Shown here: positions 52,893 to 61,548 of the stretch, one piece after another | Position numbering within the stretch: position 1 is the stretch's first letter | Layout: every line of letters begins with the position of its first letter | From: Candidatus Alistipes merdigallinarum | Lineage (GTDB): Bacteria; Bacteroidota; Bacteroidia; Bacteroidales; Rikenellaceae | Assembly: GCA_019119305.1 (NCBI GenBank) | Contig: DWXH01000009.1 | Location: forward strand, 62,001-126,000 | Reading direction: 5' to 3' | DNA: 64,000 bases | Notes under the pieces: model-generated | Told to the model about the DNA's origin: nothing | Database searches by the model: none | What the model saw: only the letters and a program-made list of their open reading frames with translations | Position numbers and translations under genes: made by a program

Positions 52893-54581
52893 ATGTATAA
52901 AAACAGCAAATTTACCGTCATACTCCCTACCATAATCGCTTGCTCCATCGCTTTGGGCATTTTGCTCGGAGGAAAGGTATTCCGTAATGACCGGACCCGG
53001 AACATGCAGGGACAAAGCCTGATGTCACGGAACAACAACAAAATCGACATGCTGCTGTCGCTTATCAACAATACGTATGTCGATTCCGTATCGACCGACT
53101 CATTGATCGAAAATGCCATACCCTTAATCGTCGACGAACTCGATCCGCACTCCTCCTATTTGACCAAAGCGGAGGTTTTGGAAGCCAACGAGATATATGA
53201 TGCCCAGTTCGACGGGATTGGAGTAACATTCAATATGCTGACCGACACGGTTATCGTTTTGAACGTCATTTCCGGAGGCCCCAGCGCCGAAGCCGGAATA
53301 CAGTCCGGCGACCGCATCATTACGGTCAACGATTCGATCATTGCCGGTGTGAAGATGCCACAAAACAATGTCGTCAAACGGCTCAGGGGACCGCGAGGCA
53401 GCCAGGTCAAACTCGGCATCCAACGCTACGGACACAAAGATCTGATCCCCATTACGGTTACACGAGGAGCAATTCCGATCAAAAGTATCGTTGCTGCCTA
53501 TATGATCCGTCCCGAGATTGGATACATTCGTTTCGAGCAATTCTCAGGGACCTCATATCAGGAACTGATCTCGGCAATCTCCGGTCTGAAAGATCAGGGA
53601 ATGAAAAAACTGATCCTCGATATTCGGGGGAACGGCGGGGGTTTGCTCGACCAGGCTATCATCATTGCCAATGAATTCCTCCCCAAGGATAAGATGATTG
53701 TTTACACCCAAAACAGAGAGGGCCAAAAGGACATCAAATATAGTGACGGACAAGGTTCGTTCACCGAAGAGGAGCTGGTCGTACTGATCGACGAAAATAG
53801 CGCTTCGGCCAGCGAAATCCTTGCCGGAGCCCTTCAAGACAACGATCGGGGAACGATTATCGGACGAAGATCCTTCGGTAAAGGTTTGGTACAGGGACAG
53901 TTCCCCTTCCCTGACGGTTCTGCGTTACGTCTTACCATCGCACGTTACTACACACCTGTCGGACGCTCCATCCAAAAACCTTACGACAAAGGACGTGAGA
54001 ACTATTACAACGAAGTCTATGACCGTTACGAACACAACGAAATGTTCTCGGCCGACAGCATCCATTTTAACGACAGCCTGAAATTCACCACTCCCGGAGG
54101 CAAAATCGTGTATGGTGGTGGAGGAATCATGCCCGACATTTTCGTTCCGATCGACACGTCGGACATCACCACCTACTTCCGCGCCGTAACCGATTGGGAC
54201 AAAAATATCCTTTACCGTTTTACACTGGAATTCTCGGATCGAAACCGTTCCCGGTTGAACGAGATCACCTCATTAGAAGAGCTTGATCGCTTTTTTGCCG
54301 AACAGCCGAATCTGCTCAACGATTTCATTGCATTTGCTGCACGCTCCGGAGTCTCTCCTGACGCAGCGGACATCGCAAAATCGAAAGCATTGATTCTTTC
54401 CCAATTAAAAGCATATATCGGACGTAACTCGGCATTGGAAGACAACGCCTTTTACCACAACATCCAAAAGATCGATCCGGTAATCGACATGGCACTCGAA
54501 ACATTGGATCAGTCGGTCACCCAAGCAAGTGCACCGAACTTCTCCGATTCGGTTGCAGTCCAAACGGCCCTACCGGAATAA
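52893..54581 (+). CDS. S41 family C-terminal processing peptidase
   Basis: This 562-residue periplasmic, membrane-anchored protease has an N-terminal anchor (KFTVILPTIIACSIALGILLGG), a helical segment with LDPHSSYLTKAEV, a PDZ domain (FDGIGVTFNMLTDTVIVLNVISGGPSAEAGIQSGDRIITVND) and the S41 core: DIRGNGGGLLDQAI, the catalytic Ser in DENSASASEILAGALQD and the Lys in RRSFGKGLVQGQF. A C-terminal helical extension of about 150 residues follows. Such proteases mature or degrade envelope proteins; the target is unknown. A bidirectional terminator follows. Confidence 0.93.
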   Translation: MYKNSKFTVILPTIIACSIALGILLGGKVFRNDRTRNMQGQSLMSRNNNKIDMLLSLINNTYVDSVSTDSLIENAIPLIVDELDPHSSYLTKAEVLEANEIYDAQFDGIGVTFNMLTDTVIVLNVISGGPSAEAGIQSGDRIITVNDSIIAGVKMPQNNVVKRLRGPRGSQVKLGIQRYGHKDLIPITVTRGAIPIKSIVAAYMIRPEIGYIRFEQFSGTSYQELISAISGLKDQGMKKLILDIRGNGGGLLDQAIIIANEFLPKDKMIVYTQNREGQKDIKYSDGQGSFTEEELVVLIDENSASASEILAGALQDNDRGTIIGRRSFGKGLVQGQFPFPDGSALRLTIARYYTPVGRSIQKPYDKGRENYYNEVYDRYEHNEMFSADSIHFNDSLKFTTPGGKIVYGGGGIMPDIFVPIDTSDITTYFRAVTDWDKNILYRFTLEFSDRNRSRLNEITSLEELDRFFAEQPNLLNDFIAFAARSGVSPDAADIAKSKALILSQLKAYIGRNSALEDNAFYHNIQKIDPVIDMALETLDQSVTQASAPNFSDSVAVQTALPE

Positions 54582-54635
54582 ACATTCTTGCGGATTTCAG
54601 ACAAATGAAAATTCCGCAAAGATTCTATAATACAA

Positions 54636-54684
54636 AAAGCGAGCGGACACTCCCACAATATGGAAACGTCCGCTCGTATTTTGT
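54636..54684. terminator. Bidirectional terminator between the S41 protease and adk
   Basis: GAGCGGAC (54641-54648) pairs with GTCCGCTC (54668-54675), with ACAAAA and TTTTGT flanks that supply a T run on each strand. It serves the two convergent genes. Confidence 0.78.
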
Positions 54685-54698
54685 TTCTCTAAAAAACG

Positions 54699-55274
54699 CT
54701 ACAACAAGGGATCGATATACGAACACAAAGCCGCAAAGATTTCATCTACCGTACCGATTCCGTTTACGGCATGGTATTTTCCCTGTTTCTTGTAATAATC
54801 AGCGACGATCGCCGTCTGGGCCTTATACACGTCGATCCGGTTACGGATCACGGCTTCATCGCAATCGTCGGCCCGCCCGCTGTCTTTGCTGCGGATCAAA
54901 ATACGGCGAATCAACTCGTCATCGTGTACCTCGAGCGACAACATCAGGTTTACAGGCGTTCCGTGCTGCTCCATAATCCGATCGAAAGCCTCTGCCTGGA
55001 GGGTCGTACGGGGAAATCCGTCGAAAATATTCCCTTTACAATCCTTATGACGAGCTACATAATCCGCAATGATATCGATCACCAAATTGTCCGGAGCCAG
55101 ATGCCCCTGATCAATATAACTTTTCACGCTCTTTCCCAAAGGAGTACCCTGACGAATCTCCTCCCGAATCACCTCTCCCGTAGAAAGATGATGGAATCCG
55201 TATTTTTCAACCAATTTCGCAGCCTGTGTGCCCTTTCCCGCACCCGGAGGCCCGAATAATACAATATTCAACAT
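54699..55274 (-). CDS. adk: Adenylate kinase
   Basis: Adk equilibrates ATP and AMP with ADP. The 191-residue protein (short-lid form) has the P-loop FGPPGAGKGTQAAKL, STGEVIREEI, the AMP-binding DGFPRTTLQAEAFD, a short LID without the zinc insert (RSKDSGRADDCDEAVIRNR) and the C-terminal GTVDEIFAALC. Length and motifs match Bacteroidota AMP kinases. It is divergent from thiL, and their control regions overlap. Confidence 0.96.
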   Translation of the reverse strand: MLNIVLFGPPGAGKGTQAAKLVEKYGFHHLSTGEVIREEIRQGTPLGKSVKSYIDQGHLAPDNLVIDIIADYVARHKDCKGNIFDGFPRTTLQAEAFDRIMEQHGTPVNLMLSLEVHDDELIRRILIRSKDSGRADDCDEAVIRNRIDVYKAQTAIVADYYKKQGKYHAVNGIGTVDEIFAALCSYIDPLL

Positions 55275-55311
55275 GCTTTTATAATTTTATTGCTCGATAT
55301 AAATAGCTAAA

Positions 55312-55342
55312 CAAATATAACATTATTTTTTTAGGTAACAAA
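55312..55342 (-). promoter_or_regulatory. Promoter of adk
   Basis: On the minus strand, TTTG (55342-55339), 19 bases and TATATTTG (55319-55312) match the consensus. A second minus-strand -7 candidate, TATCTTTG (55346-55339), overlaps it. Confidence 0.72.
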
Positions 55343-55349
55343 GATAAAG

Positions 55350-55357
55350 TACCTTTG
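55350..55357 (+). promoter_or_regulatory. -7 element of thiL
   Basis: TACCTTTG lies 26 bases before the thiL ATG and only 4 bases from the overlapping minus-strand adk candidates. It argues against the upstream TTG as the thiL start. Confidence 0.6.
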
Positions 55358-55375
55358 CATACAAATAAAAAGGCC

Positions 55376-56398
55376 ATGGACAAAAATAAACGTACCGAAA
55401 TCTCATCTCTCGGCGAGTTCAAACTGATCGACCGGATATGCGCACCCTTTCAATCCGAGCAAAAAAGCACCGTCAAAGAAGCCGGTGACGATGCGGCCGT
55501 CATCGATGCAGGGGACAGATACATACTGCTGTCGAACGACCTGATGCTCGAAGGCGTAAACTTCGACCTCACCTATTTCCCGCTCCAACATTTGGGTTAT
55601 AAAGCTGTTGTCGTGGGGATTTCGGACATCCTGGCCATGAACGGCACCCCGCGGCAGATATTGATCGCATTGGGCATTTCATCCCGTTTTTCAGTCGAAA
55701 TGATCGACCTTTTCTATGAGGGTGTCCGGGCCGCATGTCAAGACTATCATGTCGATCTGGTCGGGGGAGACACCTCGGCCTCGGTCAACGGACTTACCCT
55801 CAGCATCACGGCTACGGGCGATGTCGAAAAGGATAAAATCGTCTACCGCAGTGGGGCGAACACAAACGATCTGGTTTGCCTCTCGGGCGATCTGGGGGCT
55901 GCCTACATGGGAATCCATCTGCTCGAGCGGGAAAAAAGAGCCTGTAACGGACAACCCAATCCGCACCCCAAATTCGAAGGGTACGAATATATTCTTCGCC
56001 GACAACTCAAGCCCGAAGCACGGATGGACATCATTGAACACCTTGCACAAAACGGTATTGTTCCCACCTCGATGATCGATATTTCGGACGGCTTAGCATC
56101 CGAAGCACTTCACTTGTGCAAAGCCTCCGACAAAGGGATGCGGATCTACCTCAACCGGTTACCGATCGCAAAACAGACCTACGCCATGGCCGAAGAACTG
56201 CACAGCGATCCCGTGGTCGCCGCTCTCAACGGTGGAGACGATTACGAACTGTTGTTTACCGTCCCGTTATCGAAACAGGCTGAAATATCCGCCATGGGTA
56301 TCGACATCATCGGGCATATCACTGCTCCCGATACAGGAGCCAAACTTATAACCCCAGACGGACAGGAGATCGCACTCCGAGCTCAAGGTTGGAAATAA
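55376..56398 (+). CDS. thiL: Thiamine-phosphate kinase
   Basis: ThiL phosphorylates thiamine monophosphate to thiamine pyrophosphate. Start ATG 55376 gives MDKNKRTEISSLGEFKLIDRI, which fits the family N-terminus; the upstream TTG lies within the promoter. The 340-residue protein has the metal-binding GDDAAVIDAGDRYILLSNDLMLEGVNFD, HLGYKAVVVGISDILAMNGTPRQ, GGDTSASVNGLTLSITATG and MIDISDGLASEALHL. The C-terminal GGDDYELLFT closes the active site. It converges on the DUF4493 gene with a gap of 48 bases. Confidence 0.95.
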   Translation: MDKNKRTEISSLGEFKLIDRICAPFQSEQKSTVKEAGDDAAVIDAGDRYILLSNDLMLEGVNFDLTYFPLQHLGYKAVVVGISDILAMNGTPRQILIALGISSRFSVEMIDLFYEGVRAACQDYHVDLVGGDTSASVNGLTLSITATGDVEKDKIVYRSGANTNDLVCLSGDLGAAYMGIHLLEREKRACNGQPNPHPKFEGYEYILRRQLKPEARMDIIEHLAQNGIVPTSMIDISDGLASEALHLCKASDKGMRIYLNRLPIAKQTYAMAEELHSDPVVAALNGGDDYELLFTVPLSKQAEISAMGIDIIGHITAPDTGAKLITPDGQEIALRAQGWK

Positions 56399-56446
56399 AT
56401 TTTCAAAACATTATTACCCCGGAAAATTCTCTTTTAGCTTTTACTA

Positions 56447-57652
56447 TTATAAAGTTTTCAACGAAAGATCGTCGATCATACAACGGATCGATGTCCGATT
56501 CTCGATTCGGATCGTCAAATTTTCGGCACGGGGAATTCCTTCGCTAAAAGAGACGGATTTCCATCTCGAATTGATTTGTTGATCTGTTGTCAGGAGTTGT
56601 GTAAAATCCGTTCCGTTCTGACTCACCGAAACCATCAAACTCGTATTCAAATCACAGACACTCTCGGCACAGCATCCGAAGGTCAAAATCATATCGGTTG
56701 CTGCTGTCGAAGTATTGATTCCGGACACCGAAAACCAAGATTCCGCCTGTCTGAACAACAGATAATTTCCGCCGGACGCTCCTGAATAGGTATCTGAAAA
56801 ATTCGATTCTGCCGCTATATACGAATTCAATCCACTATAAACGACCTGTTTATTAGCCCAACCGGTGTATCCAGCAACCACTGTTTGCGACGATACCATG
56901 ATTCCGCCCATCGTTTCACTGTAATCGACTACTCCGGAGGGGAAAATAACGGCAACCTCTTCAGTCAAGACATCCGTATCGATCGTAATATCGGCCTTCA
57001 AATCTCCGGAAACCACAGGCGGCGCATCATCAACCGACACATTATAAACCCTGCAAGCCTCAAGTTCAACTTCCTCCTCATACTCAACACCATCAGCCGT
57101 TACGGTAATTACCGCCTCTCCGGGTAAGAAATATCCGATTCGTCCCGACACAACATCATCGACCGTAAAAGTCAACGTACCCTCAATCTGACTCACCGTT
57201 ACAAAATAGCTCTCATGATTGGCCAAAAACGTATCGGTAAATTGAATCTGAACACCCGCATTGGATTGCGCACAAGTTATTGCTACCGCCGTTTCATTTC
57301 CCGTAGCAATCGTAACCGGCACACTACCCTCATAAACCGGCGTATCAAACGCAGGAGCCGTAAAATCTTGAGAATATGCCCGAACTACATAGCTTCCTGC
57401 TTTCAATGATATCGGATCCATATTATCTCCTATTGGAGATACTTTTTTGACAACAGTTCCCTCTTGTGACACTTCAAGCGAATAGCTTGCTATATCAGTA
57501 CTTTTTACTGCGATAAACACTTGAGGATCAACCTGCACATGAACACGAAGCGTTCCTTCTCCTATCTCCAAATGCTCAACGTCAGAGCAGGCGCACAATA
57601 CCACCATCAATACGCCACACACTATATTTTTAACTATCATGTTTATTTTCAT
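56447..57652 (-). CDS. DUF4493-domain lipoprotein
   Basis: This 401-residue protein has a lipoprotein signal (CGVLMVVLCAC) and then a DUF4493-type region of about 190 residues, starting GEGTLRVHVQVDPQVFIAVKSTDIASYSLEVSQEGTVVKK, SLKAGSYVVRAYS and GNETAVAITCAQSNAGVQIQF. The C-terminal part resembles a jelly-roll binding module (SDTYSGASGGNYLLFRQAESWFSVSGIN, SRWKSVSFSEGIPRAENLTIRIEN). Surface exposure and glycan binding are inferred. It follows the propeller lipoprotein after 15 bases and is probably co-transcribed. The start at 57652 or 57640 cannot be separated. Confidence 0.8.
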   Translation of the reverse strand: MKINMIVKNIVCGVLMVVLCACSDVEHLEIGEGTLRVHVQVDPQVFIAVKSTDIASYSLEVSQEGTVVKKVSPIGDNMDPISLKAGSYVVRAYSQDFTAPAFDTPVYEGSVPVTIATGNETAVAITCAQSNAGVQIQFTDTFLANHESYFVTVSQIEGTLTFTVDDVVSGRIGYFLPGEAVITVTADGVEYEEEVELEACRVYNVSVDDAPPVVSGDLKADITIDTDVLTEEVAVIFPSGVVDYSETMGGIMVSSQTVVAGYTGWANKQVVYSGLNSYIAAESNFSDTYSGASGGNYLLFRQAESWFSVSGINTSTAATDMILTFGCCAESVCDLNTSLMVSVSQNGTDFTQLLTTDQQINSRWKSVSFSEGIPRAENLTIRIENRTSIRCMIDDLSLKTL

Positions 57653-57667
57653 TCAATAAACACCATA

Positions 57668-59107
57668 CTATTCCGTAAATTTCAACGGACTCCACCAGGT
57701 ATTCCATTGTCCCCACCGGGCCGTAGGCCATCCATAGGCATAGGAAATATATTGTTGTACCCCTTTACGCATATGTCCTTGTTCATCACCGCTCCAGCCG
57801 CAATTATGCAAATAGGGTTTCAGATTCTCCCGGATTTCGCCTTTACGAGTAAAATGAATCCCGTCTTCCGATTCCCACAACACAATATAGCTATTTGGCC
57901 CCATACGTTCCGCACTGTGAATGGCTTGAAATTTCTTAATGTCGTCTCGATACTTCACATCACAATGATCCGCGCCCTTTATGTCGCTCTTGTTGATTAC
58001 CGTACCATGATCAGTCAAATGTGCCGGCCAATTCGGATCATCCACCGAAGCGGTCACCAAACGTGTCGTCGTCGCCTGATCTCCATCGGCATTCCACGTA
58101 TAATAAAAATAGACACTGTCCTGCCAAATTACGATCGAAGGCTCTCCCGCACCGAATTTTTCAGGATTATCCGTATACCGAATCATCGGCTGAACATCAG
58201 TCCCTGTACTCCATCCCGTTCCGTTCCACTTTTCCCAAGGTCCTTCGGGCGATTGGGACCGTGCAACATAGACATGATTCTCTACCATACCTTCATTCTC
58301 TGTCGATGTATATCCGACATAATAGTATCCGCCCCAACGAGCCACGGCCGGATCGCACACCGAAAAATGATCAGACGAAAATTCCGTCGGTAACAGCACC
58401 ATTTTTTCAGGAGTCCATGTATGTCCGCCATCTTCCGAATGTTGATACGAAGCCTGATCCCAGAAAAATGTCCCATCCGACACCTCTTGCGACACACGAG
58501 CTTTAAAGCTACCTTCGATTTCTTCACCATTGAGATAATTCGTCACCCCATCGACATTTGCTTCCGACAACCACACCATACAATCGTTGTTCGTTCCTTC
58601 ACTTAACGTCCACAAATATTCTCCCAAAGGAAATTTATCGGGATTGACCAACTCCAGACTTTGGTTATCGCTATACCGTTCATATCTTTGGGTTGCAACC
58701 GGGCGATGGCGCAACGTACTTTTGTAATCGGTATCCCACCGATACAGGCTCAATGTTAGCGAAGCATTTTTTCCTCCATTATTCGGACAAACTACACGTA
58801 ACGCATAAAACGGCTGTGCCTCCGTGAAACGCTGTGCAGCAACGGTTCCTTTGTTCAACTCGACGGACTTCACCGAAGCCTGATCGTTGTATTTCAGATT
58901 CTTCCCGTCGTGATACCCTCCAGGTGCCGCAAACCACGCATCAATAGATCCATCCTTTCCGACAATAATCGAAGGCCCATAACGATATACGCCTCCCGTA
59001 TAAATATCCCAACCCGGTTCTACGGAGGGAATCTCCAATGATGTTTCCCCACACCCGCTCAACAACAGAACCGACAATACAAACCCTAATGTCTTCTTAT
59101 TCATCAT
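57668..59107 (-). CDS. Secreted lipoprotein with N-terminal jelly-roll and beta-propeller
   Basis: This 479-residue lipoprotein (LLLSGC) has an N-terminal beta domain of about 190 residues with LTLSLYRWDTDYKSTLRHRPVATQRYERY and LGEYLWTLSEGTNNDCMVWLSE, then a five-bladed propeller region of GH43-like form (SSDHFSVCDPAVARWGGYYYVGYTSTENE, KFGAGEPSIVIWQDSVYFYYTWNADGD, GADHCDVKYRDDIKKFQAIHSAE). The Asp residues at blade starts are compatible with glycosidase activity, but the family is not certain. The first domain recalls part of the BACON protein at 30936. Start: two ATGs (59107 and 59104) are equally good. Confidence 0.75.
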   Translation of the reverse strand: MMNKKTLGFVLSVLLLSGCGETSLEIPSVEPGWDIYTGGVYRYGPSIIVGKDGSIDAWFAAPGGYHDGKNLKYNDQASVKSVELNKGTVAAQRFTEAQPFYALRVVCPNNGGKNASLTLSLYRWDTDYKSTLRHRPVATQRYERYSDNQSLELVNPDKFPLGEYLWTLSEGTNNDCMVWLSEANVDGVTNYLNGEEIEGSFKARVSQEVSDGTFFWDQASYQHSEDGGHTWTPEKMVLLPTEFSSDHFSVCDPAVARWGGYYYVGYTSTENEGMVENHVYVARSQSPEGPWEKWNGTGWSTGTDVQPMIRYTDNPEKFGAGEPSIVIWQDSVYFYYTWNADGDQATTTRLVTASVDDPNWPAHLTDHGTVINKSDIKGADHCDVKYRDDIKKFQAIHSAERMGPNSYIVLWESEDGIHFTRKGEIRENLKPYLHNCGWSGDEQGHMRKGVQQYISYAYGWPTARWGQWNTWWSPLKFTE

Positions 59108-59289
59108 ACTGTCCCCATTTTAGTTTTAACTCAATGAAAATTTCACGATATTCCAAGTCAGTTAAAAAACACCTTGATTTTTAACCAAAGATTCCATCCT
59201 TAAAAACGACACAATAACACACACGGTTTCTTTCCCATCGATAGTACGGTTTTCTCTATGGATAAGGAAACCTTAATTCTGCAATAAAT

Positions 59290-60232
59290 TTACACAAATT
59301 TCCGAATCGAGATACCTTTTACAAAAAAAAGACTATTCTTTACTATTTTCCGGTATATTTTACCTTCCAACATATTTATGGTACGAGGCAAATGATTGAT
59401 TTCATAGAAGTTTGTATGAACAATCTCGGGCAATACCGTAACGACCGTCATACCCGGTTTAGATTTACCAAACGCACGACCTGCAGCACCTGAAGTCACA
59501 AAATTAATTCGCTCATAATACGATTGAGCACAATGATGCAGGTGTCCTGACAAAACCACATCTACCCCATATTGACAAAACATATCGAGGTACTTGCTCC
59601 GTACATCCAGCGGTATATTATCGTATGAATCCGCTTCATCGGCCGAGCGTACATAAAACGGATGATGGCCGATCAAAATAATATGGTTGCATTTTCTACA
59701 TTTAATCAACTGCTTTTCAATCCATTGAAATTCATCCATCTCTCGCTTTGGATCTCCTGAACGGATTTCCGACGAATTGAATCCGATCACACAACCGTTT
59801 TTGTTTTTCCATACAAAACGATCCGATCCGTAACGCCGAACAAATTGTTTCGTTCCTTCCGCTGTCATATCATTTCCGACATCGTGATTTCCCGGAATCA
59901 AATACAGGGGAATGCGCGAATCGATCTCTTTACACAAAGCTTCGAAACCATCTAATTGAGCCTTGTTCTCTTTATCATGCACAAAATCACCGGAAATTAC
60001 GACAAATGCTGGTTTCAACAGATTAATCGTCTCTATCAAAACATGCATCTGTTCCTGCTCTCGACTAAAATCGCTGCCTTGGGAATAAAAACCTAATTGA
60101 GGATCGGTCAACTGTATGAAAAAAAAATGAGTCTTGTTTTTTGCCTTGTCCTAATATCACACAAGGGATACAAATCATCAACAATACAAAGTTCGCAACA
60201 CAATATTTCACAACCGCTGATAAGATCGGCAT
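59290..60232 (-). CDS. Secreted metallophosphoesterase, reading frame interrupted at a nine-T tract
   Basis: The catalytic part (from 60120 to the stop at 59290) resembles calcineurin-like phosphoesterases: FIQLTDPQLGF, VISGDFVH, PGNHDVG, IGHHPFYV and SGHLHHCAQ with the metal ligands. No ATG precedes it in frame; the first codon would be TTG 60111, already inside the first motif. A signal peptide in another frame begins at ATG 60232 (MPILSAVVKYCVANF, then VLLMICIPCVILGQGKK), just after a -7 element. The two frames meet in a run of nine T (minus strand, 60127-60119); eight T would join them as SFFFIQLTD. It is therefore out of frame unless slippage or phase variation restores it. Confidence 0.78.
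60119..60127 (-). repeat. Homopolymeric T9 tract inside the metallophosphoesterase gene
   Basis: Nine consecutive T on the coding strand separate the signal-peptide frame from the catalytic frame. A change of one base would join them, so this is a possible slippage or phase-variation site. Confidence 0.7.
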
Positions 60233-60254
60233 TTTATATATAATTTATTTTATA

Positions 60255-60262
60255 CAAATATA
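60255..60262 (-). promoter_or_regulatory. -7 element of the metallophosphoesterase gene
   Basis: Minus-strand TATATTTG, with an expected transcription start near 60248 and the signal-peptide ATG at 60232. This supports 60232, not 60111, as the true start. The remaining 100 bases of the gap show nothing else. Confidence 0.6.
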
Positions 60263-60362
60263 TCATTTTTTATTTAAATATCCTCACAACTTTAAAAATC
60301 CCACCATTCTACACTCCAAACAACAACAAAATACAAGATACAGATTCAATTTATTTTCGACA

Positions 60363-60857
60363 TTATTTTCTTATCTCTATTTGCTTTTCTACATAACGTA
60401 GAACTCCTTCACAAGCATCCTCAAGCAAATCGAGCACATATTCGAATCCGTCAGCACCGCCGTAATAAGGATCGGGGACTTCTGTCTCATCAAAGCGAAC
60501 CGAAAAATCGGTCATCCGACGAATTTCGGCCCGATGTTTTCCCTGCGGAGCTTTACGCCTCAGGTCACGAATGTTTTGGTCATCCATTCCGATAATCAGA
60601 TCGAACCGATCAAAATCCGCTGCAACAACGGGCCGAGATATCGAGGTCAACCGATACCCCCGTCGTGAGGCATGACGCTTCATACGGGGATCGGCACCCT
60701 CCCCGGCGTGGTACCCGATAATACCGGCCGAATCGATCTCAACCTGCTCCTCCATGCCAGCACGCGTCACACACGCCTTGAACACTGCCTCCGCACTCGG
60801 TGACCGGCAAATATTACCCAAACACACGAACAACACCTTATACTTATCGTTTTCCAT
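60363..60857 (-). CDS. Low-molecular-weight protein-tyrosine phosphatase
   Basis: This 164-residue cytoplasmic phosphatase has the P-loop VLFVCLGNICRSPSAEAVF (CX5R, with the nucleophile Cys and Arg) and the general-acid loop with DPYYGGADGFEYVLDLLEDAC (the DPYY motif). Start at 60857 (MENDKYKV) fits the family best; ATG 60881 is a possible longer form. In Bacteroidota these enzymes often work with capsule tyrosine kinases, but no kinase is adjacent here. Confidence 0.93.
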   Translation of the reverse strand: MENDKYKVLFVCLGNICRSPSAEAVFKACVTRAGMEEQVEIDSAGIIGYHAGEGADPRMKRHASRRGYRLTSISRPVVAADFDRFDLIIGMDDQNIRDLRRKAPQGKHRAEIRRMTDFSVRFDETEVPDPYYGGADGFEYVLDLLEDACEGVLRYVEKQIEIRK

Positions 60858-61004
60858 AACAAATATTTTTAATCTTTTCATTTACACAAGCGAACCGTTC
60901 ATCCGCCCGACAAGTGACAAAAATACGGAAAACTCGAAAAAACACCGGTCAACGCTACACACCTACCCTGCTTTTAACAGAAAATTTACGATTTTTCAGT
61001 TATC

Positions 61005-61020
61005 AACTAATTTTTTAGTT
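61005..61020 (+). promoter_or_regulatory. Operator 1 of the BlaI-type repressor (inferred)
   Basis: AACTAATTTTTTAGTT has outer arms AACTAA and TTAGTT. It lies just before the -33 element and repeats 29 bases downstream. Confidence 0.65.
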
Positions 61021-61027
61021 CAAAATC

Positions 61028-61058
61028 TTGCACAACTAAATTTTTAGTTTTAAATTTG
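61028..61058 (+). promoter_or_regulatory. Promoter of the BlaI-M56 operon
   Basis: TTG (61028-61030), 20 bases and TAAATTTG (61051-61058) match the consensus. The expected transcription start is near 61065, about 20 bases before the repressor ATG. The second operator fills the spacer. Confidence 0.72.
61034..61049 (+). promoter_or_regulatory. Operator 2 of the BlaI-type repressor (inferred)
   Basis: AACTAAATTTTTAGTT, the second copy of the dyad, lies between the -33 and -7 elements, where a bound repressor would block the promoter. Confidence 0.65.
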
Positions 61059-61085
61059 TCCTAAACGATAAGACAGACTAAAATT

Positions 61086-61493
61086 ATGAAGAGAGAGACC
61101 AACACAGAGGTGCGAGAGCTTACCAAAGCCGAACTTGAAATCATGCAGATTTTATGGGACAAAGGGAGTGCCTTCGTCCACGAGATACAGGAGTGCATGC
61201 CGGATCCGAAACCAGCCTACAACACGATATCGACATTCGTGCGGATTCTCGAAAAGAAGGGAGCCGTAACCCACGAGGTTTGCGGGAAAAGCCACCGGTA
61301 CTACCCGACTTTCGGACGCGAAGCCTACGCACGCGGGGTAATGCACGGGGTCGTGCAAAACTTTTTCAACAACTCGTATGCACAGATGGTTTCGTTTTTT
61401 TGCGAAAAGGAACATCTTTCGGTTGCCGAATCGGAAGAGATATTAGCCATCGCCCAAAAAGCCATCGCTCAAATAAAGCAACGGGAAAAGTGA
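61086..61493 (+). CDS. BlaI/MecI/CopY family repressor
   Basis: This 135-residue winged-helix repressor has RELTKAELEIMQILWDKGSAFVHEIQ, the recognition helix region PAYNTISTFVRILEKKGAVTHE and a C-terminal dimerisation helix bundle (VVQNFFNNSYAQMVSFFCEKEHLS). The family is inactivated by a membrane sensor protease; that partner is encoded 55 bases downstream. Two dyads upstream suggest autoregulation. Known relatives control beta-lactam or copper genes, but no beta-lactamase is in this window and the inducer is unknown. Confidence 0.92.
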   Translation: MKRETNTEVRELTKAELEIMQILWDKGSAFVHEIQECMPDPKPAYNTISTFVRILEKKGAVTHEVCGKSHRYYPTFGREAYARGVMHGVVQNFFNNSYAQMVSFFCEKEHLSVAESEEILAIAQKAIAQIKQREK

Positions 61494-61548
61494 CATTTCC
61501 CTTTCCCATAACAATCATAATGACCGAACAACCTAATTCTACGACATC

